Shown: positions 24,859 through 33,796, counted from the stretch's first letter. The stretch: DNA of 41,482 bases from Chloroflexota bacterium (GCA_003696565.1 RFHA01000118.1:1-41482), one strand, 5' to 3'. The notes: generated by a model not told the origin, from the sequence alone. Made by a program: numbers and translations.

Positions 24859-26253
24859 CTAATTATCCTCTTGCGTGGTCAAATCCGCCAATTCAATCTC
24901 ACGGGCACCCACCACATTGTTAATCATATCCACATCCTCATGAATTAAGCCCGCCCAGCAATTCATCGGGTTAGCTGCTTCAATCAATTCAGTCATGCGG
25001 ATAGCCCCCCAAACTTCAGCACGCCTTCCTGGCTCCAAATACAAATACGTATTACCAGAAACCGGATCGTACCGTTCGACCAAGTCTTCCGCAGAGCCAA
25101 TTGCCCATCGCCAGGGGTAACTTTCTGGCGCGCTTTCACAATCAATCCCAACGCGCCACACACCAGATTGCTCCATCGCCCCCAATGAGGCAGCCCGTTG
25201 CGTCTGTTGATAAACCGTCCCCGGGGGTGGACCCGATGTGCGGATGGGGGCTTCGCCATAATTTTCAACCGTTAAACGGAAAACCAGCATATCGCCCACC
25301 GCCATCGTTACCGGCAACACAGCCGTATCACCGGGGCGGTCTGGCATGGGGATCAACTCCCCTAAATGCTCCGCATCAGAGTAATATCGCTCATCGTATG
25401 GCATGGAAACAAACACGACAGTGGCTCCAACAGTCTGCGCTACGATTTCACCTCTTGGTTTACCGCCATCTGCAATCGTCAGTGTAGCGACACGCCGGAT
25501 CACTTGTCCTTCTGCGTCTTGTGCTTCTGCAACAACCAAATAATCACCATTTGGCGGCGGGTCTGCACCAATATCCACGCCCCCCTCATAATCATAAGTA
25601 TGCCGCCCGGCTTGGTTGACCTCACGCCCTTCTTCTCGTCTTACCACAGGAATCCGTCGATTTTCTGCATCCAGCAAATAGACATCCAACGCCTCTACAT
25701 CTTTTTCAATATATACGTTGATGCTGGTGCGATCCGAAATCCCATCTTGATTTGGTGTAAACACTTCCGGCGAAACAGAAAACTCCGTAATCCAGGGGAG
25801 TTGACTATCGCCATCCACGACGTTAAGCGTGCCTGTTTGAGTGGCTGTTTCCCCATCATCTGTTTGAACGGTAAACGTCCATATATATTCACCGTTTGGG
25901 ATCAACCGACGTAAAATTTCGGCATCAATGGCGGGGTCATCTGGCAGGCTAAACCCATCTACCACGCCACTAAACAAAACAGCATATGCCCCAGCCCCAC
26001 GGGGTTGTGCCTGCCGGAAGTAATAGATATCACCATTTTGCGCCTCAAATGCCAAGGTGACATTCGCCGCTTGGGTTATTTCATAGCTGAATTGTGTGAT
26101 GTCATCACGCCCATCTGCATTGGGAGAAATCGTTGTCAAATTAAATTCAGCATACAGCAATAGATCACGTTCCGGCGTGAGCAGTTGCGCCCCAAGCACA
26201 AGCATCACCGCCGCCGCAAAAAACGCTGCCACAATTACAAGTCCAACTCGCAT
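24859..26253 (-). CDS. Membrane-anchored protein with two FlgD-like Ig modules
   Basis: A protein of 464 residues. An N-terminal hydrophobic segment (VGLVIVAAFFAAAVMLVLGA) anchors it. Two beta-rich modules follow, each opening with the FlgD-Ig signature: TISPNADGRDDITQFSYEIT at about 40-60 and VFTPNQDGISDRTSINVYIE at about 165-185, each ending in an 'NG-x-Y' strand (PNGEYIWTFTVQ; PNGDYLVVAEAQ). The remainder (about 275-464) is another beta-rich region with ENYGEAPIRTSGPPPGTVYQ and RVGIDCESAPESYPWRWAIG, resembling extracellular ligand-binding or adhesion modules. It is extracytoplasmic and probably structural or adhesive. It is the first gene of the reverse operon with the PhnD-like lipoprotein and two glycosyltransferases (35 bases to the next start). 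Confidence 0.75.
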   Translation of the reverse strand: MRVGLVIVAAFFAAAVMLVLGAQLLTPERDLLLYAEFNLTTISPNADGRDDITQFSYEITQAANVTLAFEAQNGDIYYFRQAQPRGAGAYAVLFSGVVDGFSLPDDPAIDAEILRRLIPNGEYIWTFTVQTDDGETATQTGTLNVVDGDSQLPWITEFSVSPEVFTPNQDGISDRTSINVYIEKDVEALDVYLLDAENRRIPVVRREEGREVNQAGRHTYDYEGGVDIGADPPPNGDYLVVAEAQDAEGQVIRRVATLTIADGGKPRGEIVAQTVGATVVFVSMPYDERYYSDAEHLGELIPMPDRPGDTAVLPVTMAVGDMLVFRLTVENYGEAPIRTSGPPPGTVYQQTQRAASLGAMEQSGVWRVGIDCESAPESYPWRWAIGSAEDLVERYDPVSGNTYLYLEPGRRAEVWGAIRMTELIEAANPMNCWAGLIHEDVDMINNVVGAREIELADLTTQEDN

Positions 26254-26401
26254 CTAAAAATTCCATCCCTAATCTACTTGAGATGACCGTTCGCAGTTTA
26301 ACGTACACATGCCCCCCACGACAAGACTCACAATTTACATCGTGTCCTAAAGTAGTGTATATTCTAAAATTAACGCCATAGCAATCGACAAGGATAACCC
26401 A

Positions 26402-28813
26402 TTGTTCAGTAGTGATTATGAATTTAAGCGAATTGCCAATGCAGAAGCCGATGATACCGGAATCATCGAGCGTCCAGTGTTGCCTATTCGCAGCACAGTG
26501 ATTTATCCCAAACTCGTCACGCCTATTTCCATCAGTGACCCGCACGCATTGGCGGCTGCCCGCGTGGCAATGGACACACAACGAACTGTTATCGCTGCTA
26601 CCTTGCGTGATAGCTCCATTCAACACCCCACCGCAGATGACCTTTATCTAACAGGGACAGAAGTCGCCATTGGGCGTATGATCCCCCTACCGGATAACCA
26701 TCACTCAGCATTGGTAGAAGGACGGCGGCGAGTGGAGATTTTGGCATTCAAAGAGCATGATGGCATTCTCATCGCTAAAGCTCGCTTAGTCCAAGAGCGC
26801 GGTGGCGACTTAGAGGAATTGCTCACACTTGAGCAAACCTTGATGAATTTATTTGAGCAAACCATTGAGCTAAACGACAGTCTGCCGCAAGAAGTGTTGG
26901 ATTATACGTTCAATATGCATGATCCCAGTTGGCTGGCAGATTTTATCACCACCACACTCACCATTCCAATAGAAGACCGTCAGCGTGTGTTAGAAATGGC
27001 TGATCTGCGTGAACGGCTGCGTTTTGTCGCCAAGCTATTGGGACGTGAACTCAACATGCTGGAAATCCGTGATGAAATCAACGGGCAAATTCAGCAAGAA
27101 ATGGCACGCAATCAACGTGAAATTTACCTGCGTGAACAAATGCGAATCATCCAAGGTGAGCTAGGAGAAGCCGATTTATTTGGGCAAGAGCTTGATGATC
27201 TTCGCCAGCAGATCGACAAGGCAGGCATGACCGCCGAGGCTTATGATAAAGCCATTAAAGAGTTAAACCGGCTTCAGATGATGCCCCCCATGTCCCCCGA
27301 AGTTGGCATTATCCGTACTTACCTGGATTGGCTGGTTGCACTCCCCTGGGAACATGCCAGTGAGGACAACCTAGATTTAGCACGAGCGCAAAAAATTTTA
27401 GATGAAGAACATCACGGCTTACAAAAAGTAAAAGATCGTATCTTAGAGCACATCGCCGTGCGTAAACTCGCCCCAGATAAAATGAAAACGCCAATCTTGT
27501 GTTTTGTCGGTCCGCCAGGGGTTGGTAAAACATCAATGGGTAAAAGTATTGCCAAAGCACTCGGTCGCGAATTTGTCCGCGTCAGCTTAGGTGGGGTGCG
27601 AGATGAAGCAGAAATCCGTGGGCATCGTCGAACATATATCGGCGCATTGCCTGGGCGGATCATCCAAACCATGCGTCGCGCAGGGACAGTTAATCCGGTG
27701 TTTATGCTGGATGAAATCGATAAGTTAGGGGTAGATTTCCGGGGAGATCCTTCCGCTGCACTATTAGAAGCTCTTGATCCAGAACAAAATACAGCATTTA
27801 GCGATCATTATCTGGATGTTTCTTATGATCTCTCTCAGGTCTTTTTTATCACAACGGCTAATGATTTGTATCCCTTAGAAGCCGCCCTGCTTGACCGGTT
27901 AGAAATTATCGAATTCCCAGGTTATACCGAAGAGGACAAACTGCAAATCGCACGCAAATTCCTCATCCCGCAGCAGCTAGAAGCCCATGGTATAGAACAA
28001 AGTGGCATCCGCTTAGAAACACCTGCCCTACAAACCATCATCCGTGAATATACTTATGAGGCAGGTGTACGTAACTTGAACCGTGAAATCGGCTCAATCT
28101 GCCGCAAAGTTGCCCGCTTATATGCAGAAAATAAGCCTTATCCCAAGCGAATTCAGCCTAAACATATCAACACCTTTTTAGGTCCACCTCAATTTCTTGA
28201 AATGCGAGTCAATGACCAAGACGCAGTTGGGTTGGCAACAGGTTTAGCCTGGACTCCGAACGGTGGCGATATTCTAACCATTGAGATATCAATTTTACCC
28301 GGCAAAGGCACACTTACTCTAACCGGACAACTTGGGGATGTCATGCAAGAATCCGCTCAAACTGCCCTCAGTTATATGCGTTCCCGGGCTATAGACCTGG
28401 ATGTGCCTAGCGATGATTTTGAAAATTACGATGTTCATATTCACATGCCAGAAGGTGCTATTCCAAAAGATGGTCCTTCCGCTGGGATCACACTGGCAAC
28501 CGCTATTATTTCCGCTTTTACTGAGCGTAAGGTGCGTGCAGATTGGGCGATGACGGGTGAAATCACCTTGCGGGGGCGTGTATTACCTGTGGGCGGTATT
28601 AAAGAGAAACTTCTCGCCGCACATCGTAACCGGATTATGAACGTTATCCTTCCTGAACATAATCGAAAAGATTTAATCGACATACCAGCAAAAGCCCTTA
28701 AACAGATGAATCTGGTATTTGTGGAAGATATGCAACAAGTGATGGACATCGTACTGCTTGACCCACCACCCGGCGGGCGGCAGCGTGATCAATATCGCAG
28801 CGAAGAAGATTAA
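26402..28813 (+). CDS. lon: ATP-dependent protease Lon (LonA)
   Basis: A protein of 803 residues, the usual LonA length. The N-terminal substrate domain (about 20-215) starts ERPVLPIRSTVIYPKLVTPI, followed by a coiled coil. The AAA+ core has Walker A GPPGVGKT at 370-377, VSLGGVRDEAEIRGHRRTYI and FMLDEIDKLG. The protease domain carries the Ser in PKDGPSAGITLATAI (Ser693) and Lys736 in GGIKEKLLAAHR, so the Ser-Lys dyad is intact. It degrades damaged and regulatory proteins in the cytosol. Start is TTG at 26402 with AAGGAT seven bases upstream; no ATG precedes the domain. The AlbA_2-type gene begins two bases after the stop, so lon heads an operon. Confidence 0.97.
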   Translation: MFSSDYEFKRIANAEADDTGIIERPVLPIRSTVIYPKLVTPISISDPHALAAARVAMDTQRTVIAATLRDSSIQHPTADDLYLTGTEVAIGRMIPLPDNHHSALVEGRRRVEILAFKEHDGILIAKARLVQERGGDLEELLTLEQTLMNLFEQTIELNDSLPQEVLDYTFNMHDPSWLADFITTTLTIPIEDRQRVLEMADLRERLRFVAKLLGRELNMLEIRDEINGQIQQEMARNQREIYLREQMRIIQGELGEADLFGQELDDLRQQIDKAGMTAEAYDKAIKELNRLQMMPPMSPEVGIIRTYLDWLVALPWEHASEDNLDLARAQKILDEEHHGLQKVKDRILEHIAVRKLAPDKMKTPILCFVGPPGVGKTSMGKSIAKALGREFVRVSLGGVRDEAEIRGHRRTYIGALPGRIIQTMRRAGTVNPVFMLDEIDKLGVDFRGDPSAALLEALDPEQNTAFSDHYLDVSYDLSQVFFITTANDLYPLEAALLDRLEIIEFPGYTEEDKLQIARKFLIPQQLEAHGIEQSGIRLETPALQTIIREYTYEAGVRNLNREIGSICRKVARLYAENKPYPKRIQPKHINTFLGPPQFLEMRVNDQDAVGLATGLAWTPNGGDILTIEISILPGKGTLTLTGQLGDVMQESAQTALSYMRSRAIDLDVPSDDFENYDVHIHMPEGAIPKDGPSAGITLATAIISAFTERKVRADWAMTGEITLRGRVLPVGGIKEKLLAAHRNRIMNVILPEHNRKDLIDIPAKALKQMNLVFVEDMQQVMDIVLLDPPPGGRQRDQYRSEED

Positions 28814-28815
28814 AG

Positions 28816-30252
28816 ATGCCGATGAATCTTAAAGAGCGTATCAAAGGTGGGCGCAGTGCCACCTTAGACTGGTTAGATGAAAACACGCCTATAGAAACTA
28901 TCGTCACAATCATGACAGCAATGGCAAACAGCCAGGGCGGGGTTATTTTAGTGGGGGTAGCAGGTGGTAAACGCCCTAGTATCACCGGTGTTGAAAACGA
29001 TCAAGCGGTCATTGACCGGTTGATACAGGCAGCACTCCGCTTAGACCCGCCTTTAATCACACCAATGCCACAGGTGATTGAAGTCGATAATCGTAAAGTT
29101 ATCTACCATGAAATTCCATCTGGAATGCCACATATCTATCATTATGACGGGCGATATTTACAACGAGATGGCACCATCAACGCCCATATGACCCCGCGGG
29201 AAATCCACCGCTTATTAACCCAGCGTGGGGTTATCAGTTTTGAAATGGAACCCGTTCATCACGCCACATTAACTGATTTGGACTGGGATAAAGTTCAGAA
29301 ATATGTCCACAATCTCAAGGGTATAACCGGTATTGATGAAAAGGATGTGCTACTCCAGCGTGGTTGCTTAATCAAGCAGGACAATCAATTTATCCCAACA
29401 AACGCCGGTATCCTGCTATTTGGTAAAGCCCCACAACAATACATACGTGGCTCAGAGATCACAGCGGTGCGTTTTGCTGGGGAAGCCATGAGTGACCGCT
29501 TTAACCGTCAAGACATCGGCGGCACCTTACCCGATCAAATCCGCATAGCAGAGCTTTTTCTTATTGACAATTTGCGCAAAGGGGTCAAGCTCCAGAACAC
29601 CATGACCCGTAGCGAACAATTTGAATATCCCATGGAAGCCGCCCGTGAAGTGGTTGTCAATGCAGTTGCTCATCGCGACTATAGCATTGCTGGTAGTGCT
29701 ATCCAATTGTTCTTATTTCGGGATCGGATGGAAGTCAGTAGCCCGGGGCTATTGCCGGGGCATATCACGCTTGATAACATTCGTGATGAGCGGTTTAGTC
29801 GTAATCCGGTGATTGTTCAAGTACTTTCTGATATGGGGTTTATCGAACGGCTCGGCTATGGCATTGACCGCATGATTGATCTGATGCGAGAAAATAACCT
29901 GCGTGAGCCAGAATTTACAGAAACCGCCGGCGGCTTTAAGGTCTGTTTATATAACCAAGGCACAGAGGACATTAGTCCACCTTCTGTTTCAATCTCTCAT
30001 GACCCTAGTAAATTGGAAATCCTGCGTGATTATGCCCATATGGCTCTTAATCCACGCCAAGAGCATACCCTATTACACTTACTAAAAGGCGGACATACCC
30101 GCATCACCAATAGTGAGCTTCAACGAATGTTCCCGGATGTCCACCCTGAAACAATCCGGCGTGACCTGGCAGATTTAGTCAATAAAGATATTTTAAACAA
30201 AATGGGACAAAAACGTGGATCATATTATGTGTTAAAACGCGATGTTGACTAA
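28816..30252 (+). CDS. AlbA_2 / HATPase_c_4 / winged-helix protein (RecG-like putative transcriptional regulator)
   Basis: A protein of 478 residues. Residues about 15-130 form the AlbA_2 (Schlafen-type AAA_4) domain with MTAMANSQGGVILVGV and KVIYHEIPSG. The middle, about 190-360, has FGKAPQQYIRGSEITAVRFA and a HATPase_c_4 domain with AREVVVNAVAHRDYSIAGSA, MEVSSPGLLPGHITLDNIRD and FIERLGYGIDRMI. A C-terminal winged helix (about 410-475) reads FPDVHPETIRRDLADLVNKD. These proteins are often labelled ATP-dependent DNA helicase RecG or putative transcriptional regulator although they lack helicase motifs; they likely bind nucleic acid and ATP. The ATG is two bases after the lon stop, and the downstream gene overlaps its end by 11 bases, so the three genes form one compact operon. 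Confidence 0.88.
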   Translation: MPMNLKERIKGGRSATLDWLDENTPIETIVTIMTAMANSQGGVILVGVAGGKRPSITGVENDQAVIDRLIQAALRLDPPLITPMPQVIEVDNRKVIYHEIPSGMPHIYHYDGRYLQRDGTINAHMTPREIHRLLTQRGVISFEMEPVHHATLTDLDWDKVQKYVHNLKGITGIDEKDVLLQRGCLIKQDNQFIPTNAGILLFGKAPQQYIRGSEITAVRFAGEAMSDRFNRQDIGGTLPDQIRIAELFLIDNLRKGVKLQNTMTRSEQFEYPMEAAREVVVNAVAHRDYSIAGSAIQLFLFRDRMEVSSPGLLPGHITLDNIRDERFSRNPVIVQVLSDMGFIERLGYGIDRMIDLMRENNLREPEFTETAGGFKVCLYNQGTEDISPPSVSISHDPSKLEILRDYAHMALNPRQEHTLLHLLKGGHTRITNSELQRMFPDVHPETIRRDLADLVNKDILNKMGQKRGSYYVLKRDVD

Positions 30253-30895
30253 CTACAACCGTTTTACCCGATTGGGTTTGAAAATGAACCCGTTCGGCAC
30301 ACTAACACATCAAGATTGGCTGAACATCACAATTATCCCCCCGCGCCTAGAGGCACTCTTAGCACAAGGTGCTCAGAACATTCAACTCTTGGGTGATAAA
30401 GGACGGGGTAAATCCACCCTATTGCGGGCGATAGTACACTACCTCAAAGGACAAGGGGATCGAATCGCCTATGAGTATTTGCCGGTTGGTCAACGCCGCT
30501 TTTATACGCAGTTAAGCCACCTAGATACCTTCGCACTAGATGAAGCACAGAGACTATGGTGGCATGAACGCGCTCGCCTACGCTTATACACCCGTCATAA
30601 ACGATTACTGCTTGGCAGCCATGTCGATTACAGCCGATGGTTCCCGCTTTATACATTACACGTTGCAGAGTTAACAGACCTAGAGCATGTTCGACGTATC
30701 CTAACAAGGCGGATTGCTTATTTTTCCCTAGATACCCCGCTGATCCACTTAACAGATGATGCCATAGAAAGTCTATGGATTCACTTTCAGGATGATCTAC
30801 GTAGCATGGACGCTTTTTTATATGATGTGTTTCAGCGTATTGATGCGCCAACTTCAATCGATGCCGTGTTTTTGTGGGGGACGCACGATAAATAA
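30242..30895 (+). CDS. Small P-loop NTPase with DEAQ Walker B (ExeA/MuB-like AAA)
   Basis: A protein of 217 residues. Walker A is GDKGRGKST at 51-59 and Walker B is FALDEAQRLWW, the DEAQ form seen in ExeA, MuB and related AAA proteins. A candidate sensor I strand LLLGSHVDYSRWF follows about 35 residues later, and the C-terminal part (LTDDAIESLWIHFQDDLRSM) looks like a small helical lid. The N-terminus resembles short AAA proteins that sit on DNA or other targets (NPFGTLTHQDWLNITII). The ATG at 30242 overlaps the upstream gene by 11 bases; a second ATG at 30284 would also keep all motifs. Its function is not known, but its coupling to the AlbA_2 protein suggests a joint role. Its stop lies within the convergent arrestin-like gene (42-base overlap). 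Confidence 0.65.
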   Translation: MLTNYNRFTRLGLKMNPFGTLTHQDWLNITIIPPRLEALLAQGAQNIQLLGDKGRGKSTLLRAIVHYLKGQGDRIAYEYLPVGQRRFYTQLSHLDTFALDEAQRLWWHERARLRLYTRHKRLLLGSHVDYSRWFPLYTLHVAELTDLEHVRRILTRRIAYFSLDTPLIHLTDDAIESLWIHFQDDLRSMDAFLYDVFQRIDAPTSIDAVFLWGTHDK

Positions 30896-31258
30896 ACCCG
30901 CCCCATTAATATCACCGCGCATAGCAATATCGACTGTCACCTGTACTGCCCAGATGATATTAATTAGATGTCCGCTAAATGTATACGGCATTGTGGGTAT
31001 ATCGGCTGCAAACTGTTGTGAAACAGGTACTCCTGGTTCAAGCCGCTGAACATCAATAATATATTGATGAATAATCTCACGGTCGCGGTCTCCCTTACCC
31101 TGTGTATACCATCCCACATCGACCCGTATATTTCGGCAGCTCACTGCTTGGTCTGGCACAATAACCACCTGCCCCGCTACACGATCCCCTGGATAAAACA
31201 CAGGAGTATTATCATACATTGAACGATAGTCTCGAAAATTAAATTGCATTGTTGTCAT
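30854..31258 (-). CDS. Small arrestin-like protein
   Basis: A protein of 134 residues with no signal peptide or membrane helix. The N-terminal half reads FYPGDRVAGQVVIVPDQAVS and CRNIRVDVGWYTQGKG, which matches the arrestin-fold pattern 'PGD-x-hydrophobic-x-G-x-V' followed by a strand pair. The second half (YTFSGHLINIIWAVQVTVDI) is also beta-rich and typical of this fold. Bacterial arrestin-like proteins include the Spo0M group, but I see no close similarity. Its start shares the A of the upstream gene's stop codon (TAATG at 31256-31260). The end overlaps the convergent P-loop NTPase by 42 bases. It is paired with a membrane-bound protein that has a similar beta domain. Confidence 0.6.
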   Translation of the reverse strand: MTTMQFNFRDYRSMYDNTPVFYPGDRVAGQVVIVPDQAVSCRNIRVDVGWYTQGKGDRDREIIHQYIIDVQRLEPGVPVSQQFAADIPTMPYTFSGHLINIIWAVQVTVDIAMRGDINGAGLFIVRPPQKHGID

Positions 31259-31944
31259 TATGCTGTCACCGTAATCTCAAATAACTCATCATATTTAGAT
31301 AAACTCTCAAAAGAAAGCGTAATCCGAAGCAACCAGCCAATTTTATTGTTTTTTGCACCAAATGTTGGCATCGAATCTTCTGGAATAGTTAGCCGGAACC
31401 GCTCATTCAACGTCATACCAGCCGGTAAAGATTGTGAATGAAACGCCTCGCTGGTAATCAGATGATCATGATGAGCATAGCATATATCTGTGCCACAGGT
31501 ATAACGAACACTTTCCCGCACGATCAACTCAACTGTACCACCTAACAAAACACTGTCTTTCAAGATTGGCTGTTGATATGTCACACTGAGTTCATCCCCC
31601 AAACGCAACCAAGAAGCAGATACCATCAAACGCGGTTCTCCTAAACGTGGACCGACAAACAAAAACCATAACCGCATCACCAAGTAATAGAACAAAAACG
31701 CACCAACCGGCGGACCTAAACATAACATTAAAAACAGCGGTAATGATTCTTCAGGATCAGGAGCCAAAATCATAGCGAAAATAAACGCCCCTATACCACC
31801 AATGATTGCAATCGCTCCGGCAAAAGTGCTTAGCGTAGGTGCCTGCTTAGAGAAGACACGCCCTTGTTTATATTTTTGGGGTTGTTGGCTCTTTTGTGTT
31901 AAAAAATAGGTATGATTAAACACCAACGGATAAAGTTGTTCCAA
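31258..31944 (-). CDS. Two-helix membrane protein with C-terminal arrestin-like domain
   Basis: A protein of 228 residues. A basic N-terminus (about 1-40) is followed by two membrane helices (TFAGAIAIIGGIGAFIFAMI and LMLCLGPPVGAFLFYYLVMR) and a cytoplasmic or external beta-rich domain from about residue 95 (RLGDELSVTYQQPILKDSVL, then FRLTIPEDSMPTF), similar in layout to the arrestin-like protein encoded next. The frame is open to a GTG at 32031, but that would overlap the divergent gene. TTG at 31944 is better: a near-ideal TAAAGGAGGT (31951-31960) lies six bases upstream. The two genes meet as TAATG, so they are translated together. Function is unknown. Confidence 0.6.
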   Translation of the reverse strand: MEQLYPLVFNHTYFLTQKSQQPQKYKQGRVFSKQAPTLSTFAGAIAIIGGIGAFIFAMILAPDPEESLPLFLMLCLGPPVGAFLFYYLVMRLWFLFVGPRLGEPRLMVSASWLRLGDELSVTYQQPILKDSVLLGGTVELIVRESVRYTCGTDICYAHHDHLITSEAFHSQSLPAGMTLNERFRLTIPEDSMPTFGAKNNKIGWLLRITLSFESLSKYDELFEITVTA

Positions 31945-31950
31945 AATAGC

Positions 31951-31960
31951 ACCTCCTTTA
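31951..31960 (-). promoter_or_regulatory. Ribosome binding site that fixes a TTG start
   Basis: On the reverse strand TAAAGGAGGT (31960 to 31951) is followed by GCTATT and the TTG at 31944-31942. This is the strongest ribosome site near this gene and places the start 29 codons downstream of the first possible one. Confidence 0.75.
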
Positions 31961-32024
31961 TGTTGACAGGTTAACACACCCTTTGCACAATTGAGAATAG
32001 ACTCATCATAATCTGAGAGGGCAA

Positions 32025-33059
32025 ATGGCACGCTTGGTATTCATTATATTGTTATTTACATCTGGCTGCTTGATGAACGCCAGTCGAGACGGAACAGCCG
32101 GTATTACCGAGCTGACTTGCGAGCAAGTCATGAATAATATCGGCATAGAAATCACCTGTGTAGATGCCCCACCAAACGGGTTAATCTTGCAAACACGCCC
32201 CAACGTTCAAATCACCGTTAAAACTTATGGTGCTAATCCCATACAAGTCACATTTGATAACACCGTCTATATTAATGCTCAGCCTGATCAAATGATGACC
32301 GTAACCACCTTAGACGGCGTGAGTGTTGTCGCCGCACGGGAAAGTGTGCGCATCGTCCATGCTGGCATGCGTGTTCAGCTTGAATTGCAGGATGGCTTGC
32401 AAAGCACCGCCCCGCCTTCAAACCCAGTGGCTGCTGATCCAGCGACATTAGCGACTTTACCTTTAGATCAGATTACGATGCAACTTCCCCCAGCCAGTCA
32501 GCCTACCCTGCCACCTATGCCACAAGCCACACCTGTAATCTTGCCAACCATGACCCCAGCAGAAAACGTGTTTTCTCCTGCGCCAGTGGCAACTAGTCTA
32601 CAACCAGAAACCACACTTGAAGCTTCTGATGGTTGCTCGCCCCGGTCAGATTGGGTGGCAATCTATCGCGTTCAACCTGGTGACACCCTAACCGGCATCT
32701 CACAGCAATATAATATCAGCCTGCGAGAATTAGTTGATGGAAACTGCATCACCGACCCGGATCGGCTGCAATTAGGGCAGGAAATCCGTGTCCCTGGTGA
32801 AACACAAACTTCCCCGACATTGGCGGTTGGAGAATCAGGGGCAATACTTATGGCAGAAAAAGATTTCATTACACAAGGTGAATGTACCACCATTCAATGG
32901 GAAGTTGTTGGCGCGCGCCTGGTTTATTTTGAGGGAAATCCTGTCAATCATGTTGCTTCGCAGCAAGTTTGCCCTGCATACACAATAACATACACACTTT
33001 TAGTTAATTATAACGACGGTACCCAAGTAGGATATACCGTCACCGTGACCGTGCAGTAG
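32025..33059 (+). CDS. LysM-domain lipoprotein
   Basis: A protein of 344 residues. A short lipoprotein signal peptide (MARLVFIILLFTSGC) has a lipobox-like TSGC. The first 130 residues are beta-rich (for example IQVTFDNTVYINAQPDQMMT, VRIVHAGMRVQLELQDG). A Pro/Thr/Ala-rich spacer follows, then a LysM domain at about 210-265: YRVQPGDTLTGISQQYNISL with NCITDPDRLQLGQEIRVPG, which binds N-acetylglucosamine-containing glycans such as peptidoglycan. A final beta domain has GECTTIQWEVVGARLVYFEG and TYTLLVNYNDGTQVGYTVTV. It is probably anchored to the membrane and cross-linked to the wall by LysM binding. Its start lies just upstream of the divergent arrestin-like gene pair. A strong terminator follows. 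Confidence 0.82.
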   Translation: MARLVFIILLFTSGCLMNASRDGTAGITELTCEQVMNNIGIEITCVDAPPNGLILQTRPNVQITVKTYGANPIQVTFDNTVYINAQPDQMMTVTTLDGVSVVAARESVRIVHAGMRVQLELQDGLQSTAPPSNPVAADPATLATLPLDQITMQLPPASQPTLPPMPQATPVILPTMTPAENVFSPAPVATSLQPETTLEASDGCSPRSDWVAIYRVQPGDTLTGISQQYNISLRELVDGNCITDPDRLQLGQEIRVPGETQTSPTLAVGESGAILMAEKDFITQGECTTIQWEVVGARLVYFEGNPVNHVASQQVCPAYTITYTLLVNYNDGTQVGYTVTVTVQ

Positions 33060-33067
33060 ATTATCAG

Positions 33068-33094
33068 ATACCACCCGTTTGTTTCGGGTGGTAT
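33068..33094. terminator. Terminator after the LysM lipoprotein gene
   Basis: A perfect 10-base stem, ATACCACCCG (33068-33077) with CGGGTGGTAT (33085-33094), encloses the loop TTTGTTT, and TGTCTATTTT follows. It lies between convergent genes and may serve both. Confidence 0.7.
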
Positions 33095-33124
33095 TGTCTA
33101 TTTTGCTATATGCGTTCAGGCGGC

Positions 33125-33796
33125 TTATCCCACCAAACTTTGAGCCAGATCATACCAGAATGTATCACCTAAAATAAATTCTTGAAACAACAATGGCACA
33201 ATAACAAGGCACACAAAGATAATCATCAGCGCAATCGTCAAGCGATAAATAGATACATCCTGATAACTAATCCGCAGTGCTTGATACAACATAGCATAAA
33301 ACCAGATTGCTGTCAGATAACTTAAAAGCACGGCAAACAAGGACAAAACAGATCTATCACCCGCAAACTCAAATAGATTTATCGGATATTCAGCAAAAAC
33401 ACTCAAGACTGCTACAATTAACAAGCGTGCAGCCATCACTGTGGCTATCCCTTGATAATGCAACACCCAATTTCCTTGCAAAAAACGCTGTGATGCCCAA
33501 CACGCCAAAAGAAACGGTAGCAAACTTAACACCAATACACGGATCGCCGTCCAAATCAGCGTCGGCAATAACATTTGATGAACCGGTTCAAGCTCTTTCA
33601 AAGTGAAATACACACCGGCATTGGCAATAAAATAAAGCCCAAATGCGCTTAAAATCGTCAGCCATATACGCCCCGGTGATGCAAAACGGGTGATTTCATC
33701 CTTTAGATGATCCAGCCGTAAAAAAATGACACCGATCACATTCATCCATATTGATAGAAATTGCGATTGTTCATGATACTCAGTTTTTTCACTCAT
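33125..33796 (-). CDS. Yip1-like membrane protein (second of a tandem pair)
   Basis: A protein of 223 residues. A cytoplasmic N-terminus (about 45 residues) containing FLRLDHLKDEITRFASPGRIW is followed by about five membrane helices. The pattern 'hydrophilic head then five helices', with a conserved Leu-rich first helix after the RIWLTIL block, fits the Yip1 superfamily, whose bacterial members are small polytopic proteins of unknown role. It starts with ATG preceded by AAGGGG. The upstream gene encodes a paralog with the same layout and the shared head motif, so this is a tandem duplication. Neither has a visible catalytic motif. Confidence 0.6.
   Translation of the reverse strand: MSEKTEYHEQSQFLSIWMNVIGVIFLRLDHLKDEITRFASPGRIWLTILSAFGLYFIANAGVYFTLKELEPVHQMLLPTLIWTAIRVLVLSLLPFLLACWASQRFLQGNWVLHYQGIATVMAARLLIVAVLSVFAEYPINLFEFAGDRSVLSLFAVLLSYLTAIWFYAMLYQALRISYQDVSIYRLTIALMIIFVCLVIVPLLFQEFILGDTFWYDLAQSLVG

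Noticed and set aside
25366-25914. Forward reading frame of 182 codons opposite the FlgD-Ig-like gene
   Set aside because: Lies antisense inside a gene with clear domain repeats and has no ribosome site or recognisable motif.
26254-26401. CIRCE or other heat shock operator before lon
   Set aside because: No CIRCE-like inverted repeat was found in the 148-base gap; only AT-rich hexamers such as TATATT are visible.
28816-30252. RecG helicase call for the AlbA_2 protein
   Set aside because: There are no Walker A/B helicase motifs, and the AlbA_2/HATPase_c_4/winged-helix layout explains the sequence.
32029-32031. GTG start for the two-helix arrestin-like protein
   Set aside because: It overlaps the divergent LysM gene start, and TTG at 31944 has a near-perfect ribosome site.
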